Source: Methylobacterium sp. J-088
GTDB lineage: Bacteria; Pseudomonadota; Alphaproteobacteria; Rhizobiales; Beijerinckiaceae
Direction: 5' to 3'
DNA: 56,808 nucleotides
Assembly (NCBI RefSeq): GCF_022829295.1
Contig: NZ_JAKSYH010000083.1
Location: 1 to 56,808, forward strand
The position numbers were made by a program, and so were the translations under genes. The notes beneath the pieces were generated by a model. That model saw only the letters and a list, made by a program, of their open reading frames with translations, searched no databases and had not been told where the DNA came from. Positions 52,616-56,808 of the stretch are shown here, piece after piece (positions within the stretch are counted from its first letter, which is position 1; every line of letters begins with the position of its first letter).

Positions 52616-53443
52616 ATGCGCACGGGCTTGGCGCGGTTCGCGCGCAACCGCCTCGCGCTCGCGGGCGCGGCGGTGCTCCTCGGGCTGATCGTCCTCGTGG
52701 CGCTCACGCCGCTCCTCTATCCGGGCGATCCGTTCCGGCTCGTGGGCCCCGCCCTCCAGCCGCCGGGTGGCCCGTTTCTGCTCGGCACCGACACGCTGGG
52801 CCGGGACGTCGCCGCCGAGATCGCGTACGGCGCCCGCACCTCCCTGATCATCGGCCTCAGCGCCACCGGTGCGGCGATCCTGCTCGGGACCCTGATCGGC
52901 GGGCTGGCCGGCTACTACCGGGGCGGCGTCGAGGTCGCGCTGATGCGGCTCACGGAGTTCTTCCAGACGATCCCCGCCTTCGTGCTGGCGATCCTGATCG
53001 TGGCGATCCTGTCGCCGTCGCTCTTCAGCGAGGTTGTGGCCATCGTGGCCGTCTCCTGGCCGGGCATCGCCCGCCTCGTCCGGGGTGAGTTCGTGGCGCT
53101 CGGCGGCCGCGAGTTCGTGCTGGCCTGCGACGGCCTGGGGGCGGGCGATGCCCGCATCGTCTTCCGCCACATGCTGCCGAACTGCACCGCGGCGATCATC
53201 GCGGTCGGCACCCTCTTGATCGGCACCGCGGTCCTGATCGAGGCGGGGCTCGCCTTCCTGGGCCTCGGCGATCCCAACGTCATGAGCTGGGGCCTGATCA
53301 TCAGTTCGGGCCGCGCGGTCCTCCGGTCGGCGTGGTGGATCTGCACGTTCCCCGGGATGGCCATCCTGCTGACCGTCCTCGCCATCAACCTCGTCGGGGA
53401 CGGCCTGAACGAGGTCCTGAACCCGAGGCTCCGTGAGCGATGA
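52616..53443 (+). CDS. Peptide ABC permease, DppC-like
   Basis: Inner-membrane permease of 275 residues, partner of the DppB-like subunit. GTDTLGRDVAAEIAYGARTS is the DppC signature; the EAA region is FVLACDGLGAGDARIVFRHM followed by LPNC; GLAFLGLGDPNVMSWG is near the end. It starts two bases after the preceding stop, and its end overlaps the ATPase gene start by four bases. Confidence 0.94.
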   Translation: MRTGLARFARNRLALAGAAVLLGLIVLVALTPLLYPGDPFRLVGPALQPPGGPFLLGTDTLGRDVAAEIAYGARTSLIIGLSATGAAILLGTLIGGLAGYYRGGVEVALMRLTEFFQTIPAFVLAILIVAILSPSLFSEVVAIVAVSWPGIARLVRGEFVALGGREFVLACDGLGAGDARIVFRHMLPNCTAAIIAVGTLLIGTAVLIEAGLAFLGLGDPNVMSWGLIISSGRAVLRSAWWICTFPGMAILLTVLAINLVGDGLNEVLNPRLRER

Positions 53444-55056
53444 GCGACGCCGTCCTCGAGATCGAGAAGCTGACGATCACGCTGCCGCCCGGCGCGGACC
53501 GGCCGAATGCCGTCTCCGACCTCGACCTCGTCCTGCGGCCCGGCGCGGTCACCTGCCTGATCGGCGAGAGCGGATCGGGCAAGTCGATGGTGGCGCGCGC
53601 GATCCTCGGGTTGCTCCCGGGGCCGCGCGTGCGCGTGTCGGGCGGGCGCATCCTATTCGAGGGCGCGGATCTCGCCGCGATCCCACCGCGTCAGATGCGG
53701 CGCGTCCGGGGCGCGCGCATCGCGATGATCTTCCAAGAGCCCATGACGGCTCTGAACCCGCTCCACACGATCGGACGGCAGATCGACGAGGTCCTGCGGA
53801 TCCACACGACGCTCGGGCGCGCAGACCGCCGGACGCGCATCCTCGCGCTCCTCGAGAGCGTCCACCTCCCGGACCCGGCGCAGCTCCTGCGCTCCTACCC
53901 GCACCAGCTTTCGGGCGGTCAGCGCCAGCGGGCGATGATCGCCATGGCGCTGGCGCTGAATCCGCGGCTGCTCATTGCCGACGAACCGACCACGGCGCTC
54001 GACGTCACCACGCAAGCGCAGATTCTCCATCTGATCCGCGAGCTGCAGCGCGAGCACGGGACGAGCGTCCTGTTCATCACGCACGATTTCGGCGTCGTGG
54101 CCGACATCGCCGACACGGTGGCGGTCTTGCAGAAGGGCGTCCTGATCGAGCAGGGACTCGCGGCCTCTGTCCTTGGGGCGCCGAAGCATCCCTACACGCG
54201 CGCCCTTATCGCCGCCGTGCCGAAGCTCGTGGCGCCGCCGCGGCGCGCCGCCAGCACCGCCTCCCTGGTGGTGGAGGCTAAGCGGCTCGAGAAGACCTAC
54301 GGCGCCCGCGGCCTGTTCGCCGGTCGTGTCACCCGGGCCCTCGACGGCGTGGACGTCCTGCTCCGGCGGGGCGAGACCCTGGGTCTCGTCGGCGAGAGCG
54401 GATCGGGCAAGAGCACGCTCGCGCGGGCGATCACCCGGCTGATGCCCATCGATGGCGGCGAGATCATCCTCGCCGGGCACAGCGTCGCCGATCTGAGCCG
54501 CCGCCAGATGCGTCCGCATCGCCGGCGCGTGCAGATGGTGTTCCAGGACCCCTACGGATCCCTCGATCCGCGCCAGCGCGTGGTCGACATCGTCGCCGAG
54601 GGGCCGATCATCCACGGCACCGAACCCAGGATCGCGCGTGTCCAGGCGTGCGAGATGCTGGCGCTGGTCGGCCTCGACCCCGCGGCGGCGCAGCGCTTCC
54701 CGCACGAATTCAGCGGCGGCCAGCGCCAGCGGATCGGCATCGCCCGGGCGCTCGCCATGAAGCCCGAGATCCTGGTGGCCGACGAGCCGGTCTCGGCATT
54801 GGACGTCTCGGTCCAGGCGCAGGTCCTGGCGCTGCTCGCCGACATCAAGGCGCGGCTGCACCTCAGCATGCTGTTCGTGACCCACGATCTGCGGGTCGCG
54901 CTGCAGGTCTGCGACCGGATCGCGGTGATGCGGGCTGGTCAGGTGGTCGAGGTCGCGCCGACGTCCGAGATCTTCTACGCGCCGAAGCACCCCTACACGA
55001 AGGCGCTGTTCGCCGCCGTGCCTGGCGCACAATGGCAGGAACCGATCCCCGCATGA
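53440..55056 (+). CDS. Fused peptide ABC ATPase (DppD-DppF type)
   Basis: A 538-residue protein with two complete ATPase halves. First half: Walker [11 protein letters not shown] near 45, [15 protein letters not shown], signature [15 protein letters not shown], Walker [27 protein letters not shown]. Second half from about 275: Walker [25 protein letters not shown], signature [15 protein letters not shown], Walker [27 protein letters not shown]. The C-terminal [20 protein letters not shown] segments follow each half. Such fusions are common for glutathione and dipeptide importers (GsiA-like). ATGA overlaps both preceding and following genes. Confidence 0.95.
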   Translation: MSDAVLEIEKLTITLPPGADRPNAVSDLDLVLRPGAVTCLIGESGSGKSMVARAILGLLPGPRVRVSGGRILFEGADLAAIPPRQMRRVRGARIAMIFQEPMTALNPLHTIGRQIDEVLRIHTTLGRADRRTRILALLESVHLPDPAQLLRSYPHQLSGGQRQRAMIAMALALNPRLLIADEPTTALDVTTQAQILHLIRELQREHGTSVLFITHDFGVVADIADTVAVLQKGVLIEQGLAASVLGAPKHPYTRALIAAVPKLVAPPRRAASTASLVVEAKRLEKTYGARGLFAGRVTRALDGVDVLLRRGETLGLVGESGSGKSTLARAITRLMPIDGGEIILAGHSVADLSRRQMRPHRRRVQMVFQDPYGSLDPRQRVVDIVAEGPIIHGTEPRIARVQACEMLALVGLDPAAAQRFPHEFSGGQRQRIGIARALAMKPEILVADEPVSALDVSVQAQVLALLADIKARLHLSMLFVTHDLRVALQVCDRIAVMRAGQVVEVAPTSEIFYAPKHPYTKALFAAVPGAQWQEPIPA

Positions 55057-56234
55057 CAGCCGAGCAGCCCCTCTCGACGGACCCGTTCCTACCTGGACCA
55101 CGCGTCCGCGTCGCCGGATCCGCGACGGGGCCGCTCGCCGGCCTCGCCTTCACCGTCAAGGATCTGATCGACGTCGCGGACACCCCCACGGGGGGCGGCA
55201 ACCCGGACTGGCCGCGCGTCTACCCGACGCCGACCCGCCATGCCGGCGTGGTGCAGACGCTGCTCGATGCAGGCGCCTCGGTCGTCGGCAAGACGGTCAC
55301 CGACGAGGTCTCGCTGGGGATCCTCGGCGAGAACGCCCACGACGGCACGCCGCTCAATCCCGCGATGCCGGACCGGGTGCCCGGCGGCTCGTCAAGCGGC
55401 TCGGCCTCCGCGGTGGCCGCGGGCGCCTGCGACTTCGCGCTGGGCACGGATACCGGCGGCTCCGTGCGCGTGCCGGCGAGCTTTTGCGGCCTCTACGGCA
55501 TCCGGCCGACGCACGGCCGCATCGACTTTTCCGGGATCTGCGTCCAGGCGCCGAGTTCGGATACCTGTGGCTGGTTTGCCCGGGACGCGGTGACCTTCGC
55601 GCGGGTCGGCGCGATGCTGTTCGGCCAAGCGCTGCCGGACCGTCTGCCGCGGACGTTGCTCGTGGCCGCCGACGCGCTCGGCTTCGCCGATGCCGCGGTT
55701 CAGGAGGCGCTAGCCCCGCAGATCGACCGCTTGGCCGCCCTGATCGGCAACCGGCGCGACGTGACCCTGGCGCCGCAGGGCTTGTCCGTGTGGCAGCGGG
55801 CGCAGCGCGTCCTGCAGAGCAGCGAGGCGTGGCAGACCTTCGAGCCCTGGCTCGATGCCTGCAATCCACGCATGGCCTTCTCGGTCGCCCGCTCGCTGAT
55901 CCAAGGCTCGATGATGACCGATGCCGAGCGCAGCGCCGCGAGCCTGATGCGGATCGAGGCAAGGGCCCGCCTCGCGCGGCTCCTGGCCCCCGGCACGATC
56001 CTGTGCCTCCCGACGACGCCGTTCCCGGCACCCCTGCGCGGGCTGCCGCTCGGCGCGCTGCATCCGCTGCGCGAGCGCATCGCCTGCCTCACGAGCCACG
56101 GCGGGCTCACCGGCGTCCCGCAGGTCAATCTGCCGGGCGCCCACGTCGATGGCGCGCCGGTCGGCTTGTCGATCATCGGTGCGCGCGGGACCGACCTCGA
56201 TCTGATCCGCCTAGCGGTCGCTCTGGAGGGTTGA
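55053..56234 (+). CDS. Amidase-signature hydrolase, AtzE/HpxY-like context
   Basis: A 393-residue amidase-signature enzyme. Ser-cisSer-Lys triad: Lys in AFTVKDLIDV, Ser residues in VPGGSSSGSASAVAAGACD and LGTDTGGSVRVPASFCG. GLYGIRPTHGRI follows as usual. It is short for the family (often 450-500). The next gene is an HpxZ/AtzH-like small protein, a partner seen with AtzE (1-carboxybiuret hydrolase) and HpxY (oxalurate pathway), so a ureide or related amide substrate is plausible. ATG 55053 overlaps the ATPase stop; earlier in-frame starts lie inside the ATPase gene. Confidence 0.88.
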   Translation: MTAEQPLSTDPFLPGPRVRVAGSATGPLAGLAFTVKDLIDVADTPTGGGNPDWPRVYPTPTRHAGVVQTLLDAGASVVGKTVTDEVSLGILGENAHDGTPLNPAMPDRVPGGSSSGSASAVAAGACDFALGTDTGGSVRVPASFCGLYGIRPTHGRIDFSGICVQAPSSDTCGWFARDAVTFARVGAMLFGQALPDRLPRTLLVAADALGFADAAVQEALAPQIDRLAALIGNRRDVTLAPQGLSVWQRAQRVLQSSEAWQTFEPWLDACNPRMAFSVARSLIQGSMMTDAERSAASLMRIEARARLARLLAPGTILCLPTTPFPAPLRGLPLGALHPLRERIACLTSHGGLTGVPQVNLPGAHVDGAPVGLSIIGARGTDLDLIRLAVALEG

Positions 56235-56633
56235 ATGGACGTGACGGTGAACCGCCCGGAGATCGTGGCCGAGATCGCGGCTCTGTTCGAGCGCTACGAG
56301 CAGGCGCTCGTCGAGAAGGATGTCGCCGTCCTCGACGCGACCTTCTGGGACAGTCCGCACACGATCCGCTACGCGCTGACCGAGAACTGCTACGGATTCG
56401 CCGAGATCCACGCCGCCCGCGTGGCGGCTGATCCGCCACTGGGCGGTACCAAGGAGGCACGGATCCGGCTGGAGATCCTGACGCTGGGGAGCGACTTCGC
56501 CACCGTCAATTTCGAGTTCAAGCCGCGTGGTAAGACCGGCATCGGGCGTCAGAGCCAGACCTGGATGCGCTTGCCCGGTCTCGGATGGAAGGTGGTGTCC
56601 GCCCACGTGTCCATTCTGCCGATCGGGTCGTGA
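56235..56633 (+). CDS. HpxZ/AtzH-like (DUF3225) small protein
   Basis: A 132-residue cone-shaped SnoaL/NTF2-like protein of the AtzH/HpxZ group. Landmarks: LFERYEQALVEKDVAVLDAT, FWDSPHTIRYALTENCYGF, KEARIRLEILTLGSDFATVN and GRQSQTWMRLPGLGWKVVSA. In the cyanuric acid pathway AtzH helps or stabilises the amidase AtzE; HpxZ is in the oxalurate cluster. It starts immediately after the amidase stop, so it is very probably that enzyme's partner. Confidence 0.88.
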   Translation: MDVTVNRPEIVAEIAALFERYEQALVEKDVAVLDATFWDSPHTIRYALTENCYGFAEIHAARVAADPPLGGTKEARIRLEILTLGSDFATVNFEFKPRGKTGIGRQSQTWMRLPGLGWKVVSAHVSILPIGS

Positions 56634-56747
56634 CGCATCATCGCCAGGCGCGGAGGACTGGACACATCTAGGAGCCCGTCCGAGTAACGAGTTTACGCGG
56701 TGGGATGAGGGTGGAAGTGTGGGCAGACGTGGGCGTCGGCTTTGGGC

Positions 56748-56808
56748 TCAGTGACTGGCCTTGGCCAGCTTGAGGAGGTTGTGGGCGGTGCAGATCATCG
56801 CCCATTCG
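56748..56808 (-). mobile_element. IS5/IS1182-type transposase, C-terminal end
   Basis: Reverse strand reads EWAMICTAHNLLKLAKASH followed by a TGA at 56748-56750. This is the closing segment of DDE transposases of the IS5/IS1182 kind. The gene runs out of the window, so intactness cannot be judged. About 110 bases separate it from the AtzH-like gene; an IS end presumably lies there, but I could not define the inverted repeat. Confidence 0.7.

Noticed and set aside
53653..55101. 482-codon reverse frame opposite the fused ATPase
   Set aside because: Shadow frame; the forward strand carries two full sets of Walker motifs.

Overview
The window is high-GC DNA from an alphaproteobacterium. The best guess is Methylobacterium or a close relative. 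This rests on overall protein resemblance, a short tyrosine integrase of a type I associate with that group, and the abundance of GGDEF/EAL proteins and degenerate intergenic repeats. No rRNA, tRNA or CRISPR array was recognised. Fragments of two different transposases sit at the two edges (IS630-like at the left, IS5/IS1182-like at the right).

About 2.1-13.7 kb is a signalling island: a chemoreceptor; an MHYT-GGDEF-EAL protein overlapping a BLUF blue-light receptor; a reverse-strand dCache-HAMP-GGDEF cyclase; and a four-gene forward run of stand-alone EAL phosphodiesterase, photoactive yellow protein (PYP), PAS-PAS-GGDEF cyclase and the PYP-type 4-coumarate-CoA ligase. The last run looks like a complete light-input, c-di-GMP-output module, and is the most striking item in the window. 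A tyrosine ammonia-lyase, which would make the chromophore precursor, is absent from the window.

About 14.4-22.3 kb holds a LysR regulator divergent from a catabolic operon: N-carbamoylsarcosine-amidase-like hydrolase, polyamine-type ABC importer (binding protein, two permeases, ATPase), an atypical M19 dipeptidase and a sarcosine-oxidase-like flavoenzyme. This suggests uptake and breakdown of an N-methylated amino compound. Next come a DUF1835-type protein, an AT-rich frameshifted GGDEF-EAL gene, a decayed response-regulator gene, and a set made of a secreted amidohydrolase, an orphan TAXI binding protein and a secreted beta-propeller.

About 31.4-37.6 kb is a second LysR-divergent catabolic operon: FMN-dependent monooxygenase, amino-acid-type binding protein, fused permease-ATPase, creatininase-family amidohydrolase and flavin reductase. 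About 37.9-46.3 kb is a looser assortment: carotenoid/stilbene oxygenase, large membrane-anchored alpha/beta hydrolase, small secreted protein, integrase with a damaged start, an aldo/keto reductase remnant joined to an allophanate hydrolase remnant, and a desaturase overlapping a MetX-like hydrolase.

About 46.5-56.6 kb is a long forward run for peptide-type transport and amide breakdown: two family-5 binding proteins, GMC oxidoreductase, DppB/DppC permeases, fused DppD-DppF ATPase, amidase and an HpxZ/AtzH-like protein. A 109-bp structured repeat sits in the middle of it. The same element occurs at 1.66 and 7.37 kb. Other intergenic gaps carry diverged copies of a second repeat family.
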